DNA of 13,368 nucleotides. Source: Prevotellaceae bacterium (GTDB lineage Bacteria; Bacteroidota; Bacteroidia; Bacteroidales; UBA932). The notes beneath the pieces are model-generated. The model made no database searches, was not told where the DNA came from, and saw only the letters and a program-made list of their open reading frames with translations. The position numbers and the translations under genes are program-made. Shown here one piece after another: positions 13,174 through 13,368 of the stretch. Where the stretch lies: positions 1 to 13,368 of the forward strand of contig JAITOP010000093.1 in the NCBI GenBank assembly GCA_031289895.1, read 5' to 3'. Every line of letters begins with the position of its first letter. The first letter of the stretch is position 1.

Positions 13174-13280
13174 TTATCATATTATCACATTCAAAATTAT
13201 CATATTATCACATTCAAAAATTAGCACATTATCACATTCAAAAATTATTATATTATCACATTAGCATATTATCACATTCC
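13174..13280. repeat. 'attatcacattc' word array
   Basis: About eight copies of attatcacattc/attagcacatt, partly arranged in a ~24-base higher-order unit with aaaa spacers. The word class resembles the 159-214 array at the other end of the window. Confidence 0.8.
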
Positions 13281-13368
13281 TTCCTTTGTCGTATTATTAA
13301 ACGTATTTCTACCAAATGCGGGTATTTATAATAGAAAGTTCGCCTTTGTCGCGAATATATTATATCAA
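13281..13368. other. End of window, no supported gene
   Basis: The sequence cctttgtcg occurs twice (13283-13291 and 13343-13351), 60 bases apart, around AT-rich sequence. A minus-strand frame is open from the right edge to about 13256, but it runs into the repeat array and is not recognisable as a protein, so no gene is called. Confidence 0.4.

Noticed and set aside
13256..13366. Minus-strand frame entering from the right edge
   Set aside because: It ends within the attatcacattc array and shows no family pattern; the cctttgtcg duplication suggests repeat sequence.

Overview
The window looks like a chromosomal segment of a Bacteroidota bacterium, most likely Bacteroidales-like. The reasons are an outer-membrane TonB-dependent receptor with an N-terminal carboxypeptidase-regulatory domain, lipoproteins with an acidic +3/+5 region, start codons without Shine-Dalgarno sequences, promoters of the TTG/TTTG - N18-19 - TAnnTTTG type, and intergenic spaces full of 7-12 bp AT-rich word repeats. 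The genus cannot be told from this.

Region 1 (1-4985, + strand) is a probable nucleic-acid or phosphate scavenging operon. It holds the last codons of a NucA-type DNA/RNA non-specific endonuclease, a secreted endonuclease/exonuclease/phosphatase-fold enzyme, a 927-residue TonB-dependent receptor and an OB-fold (DUF5689-like) lipoprotein, closed by a strong hairpin terminator.

Region 2 (4986-6811) is one exported Ntn-hydrolase of the C45 / linear amide C-N hydrolase type. It sits between arrays of the 'attacga' word; both arrays end in the same 27-base sequence. A good sigma promoter lies far upstream of it, with repeats filling the 5' leader. A REP-like double hairpin lies between the operon and this promoter.

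Region 3 (6812-12999, - strand) is the most interesting part: a peptide-secretion island that resembles a bacteriocin locus but has an unusual protease complement. It contains a double-glycine precursor peptide (11384-11641), a C39-peptidase ABC exporter (6812-8986), an overlapping unlisted-size 40-residue membrane peptide (8997-9119), a bilobal retropepsin-like lipoprotein (9109-10038), a secreted carboxypeptidase-regulatory-domain protein (10223-11209) and a CPBP intramembrane protease (12298-12999). The retropepsin, the 40-residue peptide and the exporter form a tight operon driven by a promoter inside an 86-bp element; a second, 85/86 identical copy of this element lies 2,037 bp away, upstream of the precursor gene. 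No membrane-fusion protein (HlyD) or outer-membrane channel is present in the window.

Region 4 (11642-12297 and 13000-13368) is non-coding and repeat-rich: REP-like hairpins, a long interrupted palindrome, the second promoter element, a 'gcaaag' repeat and an 'attatcacattc' array. The genes of region 3 other than the exporter are visibly more AT-rich than regions 1 and 2, which suggests acquisition or rapid turnover.
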